From Atriophallophorus winterbourni (Eukaryota; Platyhelminthes; Trematoda; Plagiorchiida; Microphallidae): DNA of 64,000 nucleotides. The stretch covers positions 1 through 64,000 of the forward strand of contig JACCGJ010000229.1 of assembly GCA_013407085.1 (NCBI GenBank). Reading direction: 5' to 3'. Of this stretch, positions 41,301-45,689 are shown piece after piece. Made by a program: the position numbers and the translations under genes. Position 1 is the stretch's first letter. Each line of letters begins with the position of its first letter. The notes below the pieces were generated by a model. That model saw only the letters and a list, made by a program, of their open reading frames with translations. It was not told the origin of the DNA and ran no database searches.

Positions 41301-44018
41301 GGCAGTATAAAAAACGAAATGATTGTAACAAGCCTTACGTGAGAACGCGATGCAGTTACATATCTGTTTATGTGCTGGTAACCTAACGGTATTCCCCCCA
41401 CATGCAGTCTAAAACTTTACGGGTCTTCGCCAGACTGCGCGCACACACACACGTGCAACAAGGGAATGGAATGTGTTTCTTATTCACTCTGTCGAAAAGC
41501 TGAATTTCAACGGTGTCACACTCGGTCACGATCTCGGACGTCTATTATGCTAATAACCGATCTGGAGGTTGTCTAGCAGGTCTGCTATTTTGACATTATC
41601 GAGCGAGTTTCATTTACCTTCGACATTTCTCCGGTTACCGTGGTTTCTCGCGATGAAACACGCACACATTTTCTTTCTTTAAAATGCCAGGACATTTCCC
41701 CAAATAGCTGGAGAAACATTTAACATTTTTGCCTTCATCTGGTGTCAACGATGCTTCTTGGTATTCTTTTTGTCAACGTTCGTTAAACCACCGCGACAGA
41801 TACGTTTTCAGTACTGTGTTGAATACCCTTGAATCACATTGTTCCACTGCCATCATATGTTAACATTCGCCAAAGGGTTCGTCTTGGATTTGATTTGCAC
41901 ATGTGCTGCGTTGTTTTTGCCTATCCTCACTCGTTTCAGTAGACCTATGTTTCTCGTTTCAACTTAATCGCATCTTATAGATATATCCCTCTTTCATTTC
42001 TCACTATCTTACTCCGAATCCCTCATACTAATGAGCGTAACTCAAATGTGTTAGTCCCATCACTTACTCTGCCTAGTTAATTCACTCTCAGCAACCAGTA
42101 TGCTTGTAAGTAACGAATCATGACGGACGTCTAACACTTCCCCATCGTCCCTGGCTATATTTTGACAAATAGTGGTCGGGTAACTACCATCGAACATTAT
42201 ACTGATGTGCAATCGTGCAGTACGTTTGTGCAGCACAGCTAAGTCCCCTGGCACTGAGCTGCATTCGGAAACACGCTGCAGTCTCGCTGACATTTTCCCA
42301 ATTCCCTGTCTTATAGCGTTTTAGGCCTGAGCAACCTGACAGTATCTTATCCCACGTGTAATCGTTGACTGTGTGGCTCTTTGCCTGGATCGGGCATGTG
42401 ATTTCGTATGTACTACCGCTGACTTTCGGTTTGCAATTTACCGGCCACTGGAGTACATTCGACATTGGCATGTCACTCCCCCATATACTTGTGTTTGTGT
42501 GCGACTATCTCCTCCTGGAGGATGAGTCGGCTTCAATGAAGGGATTTGGGAATTTGGGTACAACGCAGCGTCCCCAGCACCACTCGGCGTTTGTTCGAGT
42601 CAGCTTCTTTAGCCTTCGCACAACCAAGTGCGACCTGCAAGGCAGCAAGGAGTTCCCAGAAAGAGGTGGTGTGCACCATCTAACCGTCTACGAGACTGTT
42701 CCAGGTTTTTCTTCAGGGTTTTCTCCCGAAGCCTTTCCTGCGATAGGGTATCCCGCAAGGCAGCGGATGTTTAAAATCAGGGTTTTCCTTCCCTTAGATG
42801 AAATGCGCTCCCAGGCTAACGAGCTCCATCTACCCGAAGCAAACTGGTTTTCAGGCGCCAGTCGATCGCCCTCCTCCCTTCTCCTGTTGGTAGAGGCATT
42901 TCCGTCGGTCTAGAGGAGCCACTCGTGCAGGCCAGAAGCTGGACTTGGTTGTCAGAGGCTATTTGAGATGCGCGCCTTATGGGATCATTTTATAAACAGT
43001 GGGAGCTTATCCCCAATGCCACCACCGGCTATGACAACCTTTAGATTCCTTCAAGCGAACCTTGGATTAACTCGATGGAATTTCATCTCCTAGCGTACTA
43101 CTAGCTCTTTTTGATGCCAATCTTACTTGGCGAGGCGTTCGTGCATAAACTGTGAACGTGCCCACTTGTGTGTTTGGTTAAAATTTGATCGATTTTGTGT
43201 CACAATCAAATTGACATTTCACAACGCGCCACCTCGTGATTTTTTCTGCTGTTTGGATTGTGCTACGAGTTGTGTAAACACTGTCTATTTTCCTCAATTC
43301 CGGGATTTATCCCGTGCAATTCAAATCTGATGTTAACTCGCGTGGCGTTTACCCGTCTCCCCCTACATCCTAGGCCGGTTCAGGTCAACTTATATCCGTA
43401 ACCCGGGGGTAGTCGATTGCGTTTGTTTATTTCTGTGTGCTACCCTGCAACATCCGAACAAGAGTTATTTTTAGGGGCACATTGACAGTAGCACGATCGA
43501 CATCCATACGTTTTCAGCTTTGCTCGATTTGGTTGGTTATTATTTGATAATATGGGGCTTAGTGATGAATAAAACAATGAATGCGAGTTTTGAGTATAAT
43601 TTCGTCGACTCAGTTACGGCCTACACATAGTTAGCCGTGTTATTTTTCAAATCACATGTTTCAAAATGAATTTAATATAATAATTTTCATTTCTCAACAT
43701 TATTCTTATTCGTCTCCTTAGAACTGTTTTATACGCAACATTATTGCCGCTTGTGCGTTTTCCTAATTCCGCGCGCCTACACTTTATCGATTTTCATATG
43801 AACGCCTTCTTGTTTTATTTTTAGCAACATGACGATAGCAATGTTTGATCGATTTTACCATAGACTGTAACGATTTACTCCTGTGTGTTTAGGCTTTTTC
43901 TCGAGCTGCTGATGACACCTTCTACGAAGATCTGCGACAAGTTCGGGCGAAACGTCGTTGGGGTAGCATGGATGCCCTCACTATACCTCCCAGTTTCCGT
44001 CCGGCGATAATCCCGTGA
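14596..44018 (+). CDS. CCNY: cyclin-Y, 8 coding exons
   Basis: Exons join as 14596-15001, 15148-15225, 17758-17792, 21828-22040, 26664-26783, 30697-30863, 37274-37427 and 43893-44018: 1299 bases, 432 residues. Cyclin-Y is a membrane-tethered, divergent cyclin that activates CDK14/CDK16-type kinases and helps prime LRP6 in Wnt signalling (established for the family). Here MGN plus Cys5, Cys8 and Cys9 forms the expected myristoylation/palmitoylation start. LQHISERE (about 126-133) precedes the acidic linker. Residues ~200-345 form the cyclin box, with [19 protein letters not shown] at 316-334 nearly identical to vertebrates. The tail [13 protein letters not shown] keeps the 14-3-3-type basic-Ser site (Ser416), and AIIP closes the protein. 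At 432 residues it is longer than human CCNY (~340), mainly by an expanded N-terminal linker. TAA at 14581 in frame supports the start. Confidence 0.96.
15148..15225 (+). CDS. CCNY: CCNY exon 2
   Basis: Acceptor tttactctag, donor gtaagt, 78 bases, phase 1 to phase 1. The codons read [18 protein letters not shown] and onward, aligning with the acidic DDLNMEFNPSDHPRASTIF stretch of vertebrate cyclin-Y. Confidence 0.92.
15338..15361. repeat. (TA)n microsatellite
   Basis: A run of about 12 TA units in intron 2. Confidence 0.95.
15890..16510 (-). pseudogene. RTE-like LINE C-terminus and 3' UTR
   Basis: On the - strand, starting near 16500, decayed codons give a pattern like [14 protein letters not shown], then GGQTDTW and NRVQWRS. 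This matches the RTE C-terminal signature RWLGHVLRM....P....GGQ..TW.....NR.QWRS. The 3' UTR follows down to about 15900, with the same blocks as 12491-12815. It lies within CCNY intron 2, antisense to the gene. Confidence 0.72.
16511..16573 (-). pseudogene. tRNA-Thr(CGT)-like relic
   Basis: The - strand reads TTAGCTTAGAGCACTGG, then CTCGTAA as a 7-base anticodon loop (CGT anticodon), then GGGTC, then a T arm GAGAG-TTCGATC-CTCTC with the perfect TTCGATC loop and 5-bp stem. The D loop lacks about six bases, the anticodon stem has one mismatch (CTGGT/ACGAG), and the acceptor arms do not pair. It is therefore a tRNA pseudogene or the head of a tRNA-derived SINE rather than a working tRNA. Confidence 0.62.
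16575..16775 (+). repeat. RTE-like LINE 3' UTR, opposite orientation
   Basis: The + strand TGGAGGTGTAGTCACCTTATCCCG, cut here to its key block GGAGGTGTAGTCACC, and later AAGTCCCACC repeat the 3' UTR of the RTE family. It ends in GATGATGATGAG. It faces the - strand copy at 15890-16510, with the tRNA-like relic between them. Confidence 0.62.
16903..17113 (-). repeat. SINE-like repeat (family A)
   Basis: Decayed copy on the - strand in intron 2. The tail side GTATGTATGAAATCACAAGCC lies at 16903 and the head side TTGCACATCCTTGCAC ends at 17113. The central ~30 bases around the AGCATGCAGC block are missing. Confidence 0.72.
17758..17792 (+). CDS. CCNY: CCNY exon 3, 35-base micro-exon
   Basis: Acceptor ttttcag, donor gtaagt. 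The codons give [12 protein letters not shown] (the first codon is split), matching the VREKRKSLFINH segment of vertebrate cyclin-Y. Phase goes from 1 to 0. Without this exon the phases of exons 2 and 4 would not join. Confidence 0.93.
17841..17890. repeat. (TA)n microsatellite
   Basis: About 20 TA units followed by decayed TA sequence, 50 bases after exon 3. Confidence 0.95.
17952..18201 (-). repeat. SINE-like repeat (family A), full length
   Basis: Clean copy on the - strand. The GGTATGGTATGGTATG tail lies at 17952, next to GAAAGCACAAGCCTGATCC. The head repeats the phrase CACATCCGT twice near 18175-18200. Confidence 0.82.
18202..18867. other. intron 3 sequence, nothing recognised
   Basis: No ORF or repeat that I can support between two opposite SINE-like copies. 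Confidence 0.4.
18868..19100 (+). repeat. SINE-like repeat (family A), full length
   Basis: Head CCAACGGATGTGCAACCG, tail GCTTGTGCTTTCATACTGACATAC. It is inverted with respect to the copy at 17952-18201, so the two could pair in the pre-mRNA. Confidence 0.82.
19222..19330 (-). repeat. SINE-like repeat (family A), tail half
   Basis: Only the tail half, from TATGTATGAAATCACAAACC to CCAGGCCTAAGCAGATC, with many substitutions. Confidence 0.6.
19331..20777. other. intron 3 sequence, nothing recognised
   Basis: The frames at 19610-19894 and 20293-20619 have no motif and do not fit the CCNY protein. A short GCTTGCTTGCTT run lies at 19486. Confidence 0.4.
20778..20942 (+). repeat. SINE-like repeat (family A), 5' truncated
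   Basis: It begins inside the element at CTGCCTGCTAAAACAGACTGG and ends with CATACCATACCATA, a CATAC tail. The truncation is at the head side, as expected for retroposed copies. Confidence 0.78.
21381..21712 (+). repeat. two SINE-like repeats (family A) in tandem
   Basis: A tail-half copy (21381-21472) is followed by a fuller copy (21481-21712) with head CGCACCGATGTGCGCAC and tail ATAGGATACCATACACC. It ends about 115 bases before exon 4. Confidence 0.72.
21828..22040 (+). CDS. CCNY: CCNY exon 4, start of the cyclin box
   Basis: Acceptor gatttcag, donor gttagt, 71 codons, phase 0 on both sides. It carries [16 protein letters not shown], the counterpart of the Ser-rich 14-3-3/CDK-regulatory segment YSSCSTIFLDDSTV. 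This is followed by [14 protein letters not shown] and [10 protein letters not shown] of the cyclin box. Confidence 0.95.
22091..22164. repeat. (GATA)n microsatellite
   Basis: About 12 GATA units then GATT variants, starting 50 bases after exon 4. It abuts the 3' end of the LINE fragment next to it. Confidence 0.95.
22165..23075 (-). pseudogene. CR1-like LINE fragment, RT C-terminal half
   Basis: On the - strand it begins at [19 protein letters not shown] near 23060, immediately after the FADD catalytic position. It continues with [51 protein letters not shown] and [19 protein letters not shown]. It ends with a 3' UTR and the tail motif AACCTTGAATTAC. Five-prime truncation lies exactly at the palm motif. 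It sits in CCNY intron 4 between two GATA arrays. Confidence 0.8.
23093..23505. repeat. GATA/GGTA/GGAT compound microsatellite
   Basis: Over 400 bases of GATA with blocks of GGTA (23176-23195, 23302-23313) and GGAT (23398-23411 and 23475-23488). The long open frame seen across it is only the repeat translated as Ser-Ile-Tyr-Leu. Confidence 0.97.
23506..25204. other. intron 4 sequence, nothing certain
   Basis: A 168-codon open frame at 24403-24909 has odd Cys/Arg/Ser composition and no domain. A short TGCG run lies at 24517-24538. I cannot support a gene. Confidence 0.4.
25205..25438 (+). repeat. SINE-like repeat (family A), full length
   Basis: Head ACACGGATGTACAATCG, tail TTTCATACCATCATACCATAC. 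A ~20-base block in the middle is missing (before GCATCCTGACAG). Confidence 0.8.
25439..25612 (+). repeat. SINE-like repeat (family A), decayed
   Basis: Follows the previous copy directly. It keeps AACACCATGCCAAATTGATTTTCCAG and CGCCACTTTGCCTGGATCAGG in part, with a GCATACATGCG end. Confidence 0.65.
25745..25786 (-). ncRNA. hammerhead ribozyme motif, core mutated
   Basis: Family 1. On the - strand CCGATGA stands where CTGATGA is required, and stem II is GTTC/GCAC. GAAA, CCGG, the C before cleavage and GTGGGG are intact. The U-to-C change should abolish cleavage. Confidence 0.7.
25979..26020 (-). ncRNA. hammerhead ribozyme motif, core intact (type I, palindromic helix III)
   Basis: On the - strand, in order: CCTTAC (helix I 5'), CTGATGA, GTGC-AAACA-GCAC (helix II and loop), GAAA, CCGG, TC, then GTGGGG (helix I 3'). 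Helix I pairs over six bases with G-U wobbles. CCGG is self-complementary, so helix III can form between two RNA copies, as in dimeric hammerheads. Cleavage is predicted after C25985. All invariant core bases are present. Activity is inferred, not shown. Confidence 0.82.
26108..26369 (+). repeat. SINE-like repeat (family A), decayed
   Basis: Head GTGCACTGGTGTGCAATCG is clear; the middle is scrambled and contains a second CATGTCTGTCTAGG block; the tail CTATATATAGGCATACC is poor. It lies just upstream of exon 5. Confidence 0.65.
26664..26783 (+). CDS. CCNY: CCNY exon 5
   Basis: Acceptor ccttgtaacag, donor gtatgt, 40 codons, phase 0. It encodes [16 protein letters not shown] and [19 protein letters not shown], closely matching YDKHNPEQKQIYRFVRTLF and AAQLTAECAIVTL of vertebrate cyclin-Y. 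Confidence 0.96.
27122..27218 (-). repeat. SINE-like repeat (family A), tail half
   Basis: GTATGAAAGCACAAGCCTG through CCAGGCCTAGACAGATATGAG. It is inverted relative to the copy at 26108-26369, so exon 5 lies between inverted repeats. Confidence 0.72.
27525..27720 (-). repeat. hammerhead repeat family 1, single unit
   Basis: Carries GCATTTCCATCACACATACAC, then a decayed hammerhead (27550-27590), GGGACAGTAGGATCAGG and AAACAAGTTTCGCTTGTATG. In the hammerhead GAAA has become CAAAA and stem II is lost. Confidence 0.65.
27776..27818 (-). ncRNA. hammerhead ribozyme motif, inactive variant
   Basis: Family 1 fragment. CTGATGA, GAAA and CCGG remain, but the base before the cleavage point is G (not allowed) and stem II is GTGC/GAAC. 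An RTE fragment begins right after it. Confidence 0.6.
27828..28428 (+). pseudogene. RTE-like LINE C-terminus and 3' UTR
   Basis: The + strand reads [17 protein letters not shown], then [22 protein letters not shown] and [14 protein letters not shown], with one frame break. This is the typical RTE C-terminal block (W.GHVLRMP..RLP, GGQ..TW.R..K.L, NR.QWRSC). The 3' UTR (CATTCGAGGTGTAGGCACC and onward) runs to a TTGTTGTTG/GATGATGAT tail at 28405-28428. It is an inactive, 5'-truncated insertion in CCNY intron 5. Confidence 0.82.
28429..28745 (-). repeat. hammerhead repeat family 1, two units, hammerhead truncated
   Basis: Two copies of the CGCATGCGCTT...AACAAGTTG.GCTT block (28433 and 28660) flank a (CA)n run and a shortened hammerhead at 28613-28641. 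There CTGATGAGTGC is present, but the GAAAC/CCGG part is deleted. Confidence 0.65.
28854..29050 (+). repeat. SINE-like repeat (family A), 5' truncated
   Basis: It starts at GGGCTAAATTGATTGGCCATCGG and ends with CATACATACATACATACATG, the longest CATA-type tail in the window. Confidence 0.82.
29422..29474 (+). ncRNA. hammerhead ribozyme motif (family 2), core decayed
   Basis: ATAACGA replaces CTGATGA. GGC-AAACA-GCC, GAAA, CCGG, TA and GTGGAG are intact. Confidence 0.62.
29664..29712 (+). ncRNA. hammerhead ribozyme motif (family 2), core intact
   Basis: CTCCAC, CTGATGA, a weak helix II (CAGC-AAACA-GCAA), GAAA, CCGG, TA, then GTAGTG. All invariant core bases are present and the cleavage triplet would be GTA, but helix II has only two Watson-Crick pairs next to the loop, so activity is doubtful. 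Confidence 0.65.
29726..30000. other. intron 5 sequence, nothing recognised
   Basis: No feature that I can support. Confidence 0.3.
30001..30140 (-). repeat. RTE-like LINE 3' UTR fragment
   Basis: The complement of GAATGAGGCGTCTACACCTCG and of CAGCACGACAGC matches the RTE 3' UTR blocks at 12693 and 16075. Short and decayed. The frame 30010-30390 over it is not supported. Confidence 0.55.
30669..30686. repeat. (CA)n run next to the exon 6 acceptor
   Basis: Nine CA units directly before CTGTTCTTTCAG, the exon 6 acceptor. Confidence 0.9.
30697..30863 (+). CDS. CCNY: CCNY exon 6, core of the cyclin box
   Basis: Acceptor ttctttcag, donor gtaagt, 167 bases, phase 0 to phase 2. It encodes [19 protein letters not shown], then [20 protein letters not shown] and [10 protein letters not shown]. 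This is the most conserved part of the protein and contains the family signature around [17 protein letters not shown]. Confidence 0.97.
31171..31401 (-). repeat. SINE-like repeat (family A), full length
   Basis: Near-complete - strand copy from GTATGAAAGCACAAGCCTAG to TTGCACATCCGTGCAC. It is inverted relative to 28854-29050, so exon 6 lies between inverted copies. Confidence 0.84.
31402..32189. other. intron 6 sequence, nothing recognised
   Basis: Near 31430-31625 the phrases GTTCCCAACC, CGCACCC and CACACCCCCAAGTGTTGCGAGC suggest an old repeat on the - strand (possibly a non-autonomous DNA transposon), but I cannot name it. Confidence 0.35.
32190..32408 (+). repeat. SINE-like repeat (family A)
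   Basis: Head partly lost (starts at CTGTGGTACTTTGTGCTGTG); tail TTTCATACATGCATACATAC. Good copy otherwise. Confidence 0.8.
32690..33330 (+). repeat. family D repeat (~540 bp), with a partial SINE-like copy at its left
   Basis: A SINE-like remnant (32690-32790) leads into a long segment starting GTGCGACTATCTCCTCCTGG and ending GCTATGACAACCTTTGGA. The same segment occurs at 42492-43045 in the same orientation with high similarity, including an ~18-base insertion/deletion. Family unknown; it may be the untranslated region of a larger element. Confidence 0.75.
33331..34063. other. intron 6 sequence, nothing recognised
   Basis: Open frames at 33345-33633 are hydrophobic and overlapping, with no support. 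No repeat recognised. Confidence 0.35.
34064..34278 (+). repeat. SINE-like repeat (family A)
   Basis: Starts at CAATCGTGCAGCATTTCTG and ends TTTCATACATCATCATATCG. Near-complete. Confidence 0.82.
34571..34615 (-). ncRNA. hammerhead ribozyme motif (family 2), core mutated
   Basis: On the - strand: CTCCA, CTGATGA, CGGC-ACAGA-GCCA, GTAA in place of GAAA, CCGG, TA, then GTGGAA. The GAAA change should inactivate it. Confidence 0.65.
34818..34866 (+). ncRNA. hammerhead ribozyme motif (family 2), core intact
   Basis: CTCCAA, CTGATGA, CGGC-AAACA-GCCA (GGC/GCC helix with a C-A closing mismatch), GAAA, CCGG, TA, then GTGGTG. The invariant bases are all present; helix I lacks the innermost pair. Confidence 0.7.
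35145..35485 (+). pseudogene. RTE-like LINE C-terminus, decayed
   Basis: Old copy of the 27828 block. It keeps TTCGCAGAACGCTTCTTTTTTG, GGGTCCCAGCGATCGGACATTGC and TTCAGTGGCGGTCTTATTATTG, which align with the RTE C-terminus, but no frame is left. Confidence 0.6.
35486..36130. other. intron 6 sequence with a short shared repeat
   Basis: The segment 35990-36125 (TTTAGTCATTCAAAATGC, CATGCGATTGTGAT, GACATCGACCGAAGGAG) is repeated in changed form at 63340-63440. Nothing else is recognised. Confidence 0.45.
36215..36750 (+). pseudogene. RTE-like LINE C-terminus and 3' UTR
   Basis: Very similar to 27893-28428, including CTCGGGGTGGCCAAACCGTC, CAATGGCGTTCTTGCACTAAGC and the 3' UTR block CATTCGAGGTGTAGGCACC. 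It ends in a GATGATGTTGATGATGA tail. The start lies further 3' than in the 27828 copy, so it is more 5' truncated. Confidence 0.8.
36840..36980 (-). repeat. hammerhead repeat family 2, decayed unit
   Basis: CTTCAGACTGCTTGCCGTCA followed by TTTGGTGGAGACAGTAA matches the hammerhead segment at 34580-34615 with substitutions. CTGATGA is now AAATGAC, so it is dead. Confidence 0.5.
37249..37272. repeat. (CT)n run serving as the exon 7 polypyrimidine tract
   Basis: CTCTCTCCCTCTCTCTCTCTT precedes CAG at 37271-37273, so a microsatellite forms the splice acceptor tract. Confidence 0.85.
37274..37427 (+). CDS. CCNY: CCNY exon 7, end of the cyclin box
   Basis: Acceptor ctcttcag, donor gtaagt, 154 bases, phase 2 to 0. 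It encodes [35 protein letters not shown] and [11 protein letters not shown], aligning end to end with vertebrate cyclin-Y. Confidence 0.97.
37651..37757 (+). repeat. SINE-like repeat (family A), tail half
   Basis: From GGTCTAGGCCTGGGCAACC to TTTCATACATACATGCATACC. A further fragment with TGTGGGCTGAGATTCTGTCA in the opposite sense lies at 37528-37560. Confidence 0.72.
38164..38562 (-). repeat. LTR-like repeat (family E), TG...CA
   Basis: About 400 bases, on the - strand starting TGTAGCAGACACATTC and ending GGCCGTAACCA. It contains AATAAA (GAGAATAAACACC). The same unit lies alone inside a LINE at 54444-54846. Here the adjoining - strand frame continues to 37933 ([13 protein letters not shown]), so internal element sequence may follow. 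Confidence 0.65.
38563..39139. other. intron 7 sequence, nothing recognised
   Basis: No supported feature. Confidence 0.3.
39140..39352 (+). repeat. SINE-like repeat (family A)
   Basis: Head TGTGCACAGATGTGCAATCG; lacks the CTAAATTGATTGGCC block; tail TTTCACATCGCATCGC. Confidence 0.8.
39353..39889. other. intron 7 sequence, nothing recognised
   Basis: No supported feature. Confidence 0.3.
39913..39956 (-). ncRNA. hammerhead ribozyme motif (family 1), decayed
   Basis: On the - strand CTAATGA replaces CTGATGA, and CTGG replaces CCGG. GTGC-AAACA-GCAC and GAAA remain. Confidence 0.6.
40129..40170 (-). ncRNA. hammerhead ribozyme motif (family 1), one core change
   Basis: GTGATGA in place of CTGATGA; helix II GTGC-AAACA-GCAC, GAAA, CCGG, TC and GTGG are intact. 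The sequence 5' of the core no longer pairs with GTGG. Confidence 0.65.
40349..40380 (-). ncRNA. hammerhead ribozyme motif (family 1), helix II deleted
   Basis: CCCTAC, CTGATGA, then GTGAAAACCGG: the 13-base helix II is missing between the two core halves, while helix I (CCCTAC/GTGG) and CCGG are kept. Confidence 0.65.
40576..42202. other. intron 7 sequence, little recognised
   Basis: A very decayed SINE-like piece may lie at 41359-41430 (ATCTGTTTATGTGCTGGTAACC). Overlapping - strand frames at 40574-40837 show no motif. Confidence 0.4.
42203..42412 (+). repeat. SINE-like repeat (family A)
   Basis: Head TGATGTGCAATCGTGCAGTACG, tail GATCGGGCATGTGATTTCGTATG. Diverged copy. Confidence 0.75.
42492..43045 (+). 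repeat. family D repeat, second copy
   Basis: Partner of 32791-33326. It starts TGTGCGACTATCTCCTCC and ends GCTATGACAACCTTTAG, and includes the phrase AGGTGGTGTGCACCATCTAACC that the first copy has in shortened form. The 182-codon frame over it is broken in the first copy, so coding is unlikely. Confidence 0.75.
43046..43892. other. intron 7 end, nothing recognised
   Basis: No supported feature before the exon 8 acceptor. Confidence 0.35.
43893..44018 (+). CDS. CCNY: CCNY exon 8, C-terminal tail and stop
   Basis: Acceptor gtgtgtttag, 41 codons plus TGA at 44016-44018. It encodes [20 protein letters not shown] and then [21 protein letters not shown]. It matches ISRLCEDKYKDLRRSARKR and SASADNLTLPRWSPAIIS of vertebrate cyclin-Y, keeping the basic-Ser motif. 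Confidence 0.96.
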   Translation, partial: AFSRAADDTFYEDLRQVRAKRRWGSMDALTIPPSFRPAIIP

Positions 44019-44690
44019 ATGTACGCGGCGTCTAATCAATCGCGCCCGTGTCCAACGTTGCCTTCTCTCCCCGTTTTTTTACTCTCAATTCCCAGCAATT
44101 GCATTTATTATTATGTCTACACCACTGGAATCAAAAGATATCAATCAATCAAGCAAACCAACCCACCCACGCACGCACACCCTTTTTAAACTCGTTTCAA
44201 CACTCCAACTCTCGTGACGTCTTTCAGCTTATCAATCCACCCATCCATGTTTGTGTTTTGGCCGAATCTCAATTGACTTTTTTACGACGCGCTGGTGTTG
44301 TAACTTTCATATTTTGTACATAACTGGGTATGTAACATTTTAATGCTGAATAGCGGCACATTTTTATTTATTTACTTATCCATTGTTTCTGTGTGCGCGT
44401 TTGTTTGTTTGTTTTTATTTCTTTCTTTTTCTCTATGACTCTTGGAATGGATGCCATTTTTTTAGTGAAAAATTATACAACGTTGATTTGACTGTTATTG
44501 TATCGTGGACGGTGGTTCTTGTTGATAGTGATTTACATGGACGTTGGTGTTGCCAAGTCAATGTAAATGGCCCTTTCTGCTGACGGTAGGTATCACGTCA
44601 GCGCCGAGCTAGACATGTTTTGTGTATCCTTGTTGCTCACCTACCGTTGTTTGGACACCTTATCGAATATACCTTCCCGTTCAGATCGTT
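44019..44690. other. CCNY 3' UTR and downstream region
   Basis: Probably the 3' UTR at first. No AATAAA is seen close by; I cannot place the polyadenylation site. Confidence 0.4.
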
Positions 44691-44805
44691 GATAGAGTAG
44701 TATTCAACTCCATCGCCGGCTTCGTGGTGTTTACTCGCAGCAGGTTGAGATAATTTGTGAATGGTGAATCAAGTTTGACTTCGAATACAAACCTCACGTG
44801 ACCCC
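44691..44805 (-). repeat. hammerhead repeat family 1, decayed unit
   Basis: CGCCGGCTTCGTGGTGTTTACTCGC, shortened here to GGCTTCGTGGTGTTTACTC, then GAATGGTGAATCAAGTTTGAC follows the order of family 1 (CCGGTTTCGTG.TGTTT..CTC, GAATGGTAAACAAGTT). No working core. Confidence 0.45.
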
Positions 44806-45477
44806 GTGTCGTATTCATAACCACAACTCCCTCGCTGGCCTTGAGGCAGATCTTGGGATCTCGTGTAAATCAATGCGAGGCATATTTATACTCGTCACTT
44901 GCGGTTAAATATCCTTTAAAGTGTGACGGATGTCGGTTGATGGCAATTGAGTTGGGAGTCACCAATGTGGAAGTCACCAATCCTTGATGCACGCAAGACA
45001 ATCCATTGATATGGGAGCATAGTATGAAATAATGATTACGATTGTGCGTAGACGTCTAGATTCGTGTCCGTGAACACTGGTGACAGGCAAGATTGTTAGT
45101 CAGCTAGATTCAGCATCTTAAACAATAACGAATGTGGTAGCAAAGTAATCCTTAACTCATATCATCTGCCATGTAGGACCATTTATTTTGATTGAATATT
45201 AACCGCATACAGCAGCTTTCCATCATACACTGTGCCGCAAAGCAGCTCATTCGCCTTCAATCATTTTTCCTTACTCTTAAAGAATGTTAAACGGATTATC
45301 CGTCGAGTAAATCTCACTTGCCGGTACAAAGAATAGCAGCCGGTTAGGAATGTTATGGATAAGGTGAGCAAAGCAGCCGTTTTAAATGCTTACTAAGGAT
45401 ATCCCATTGAGTATATGCCAGTGAACACGCTGGTTCGAGTGATTCAAGTGACTTCAATCGCGGGTTCAAATGGCCGA

Positions 45478-45612
45478 GGTTGTTTTGTTGTTCACAGTGT
45501 GAACATACAATATTCATACATAAGGCGCACCGGAATGTAAGCCTTACTGCCGATTTTTCGTACAAATTAGTGTTTTTATGTGCGCCTTATAGTCCGAAAA
45601 ATACGGTAATGC
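45478..45612 (-). mobile_element. small DNA-transposon-like repeat with a vertebrate-like end
   Basis: On the - strand it starts TACCGTATTTTTCGGACTAT and AAGGCGCACATAAAAAC, and ends GGTGCGCCTTATGTATGAAT. The motif of a TATTTTTCGGACTATAAG end with inverted GGCGCACC/GGTGCGCC sites is one I know from abundant repeats in fish and reptile genomes. Size is about 135 bases. Family name uncertain. Confidence 0.5.
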
Positions 45613-45689
45613 TTTGCACTATGTAACAACGCGGTACAATACTCCAAAATTGATAATGGTGGATTTCAACTTTCTCCAGCTCTATAGAA

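Noticed and set aside
42365..42913. 182-codon + strand open frame
   Set aside because: Lies in the family D repeat and is disrupted in the other copy at 32791-33326.
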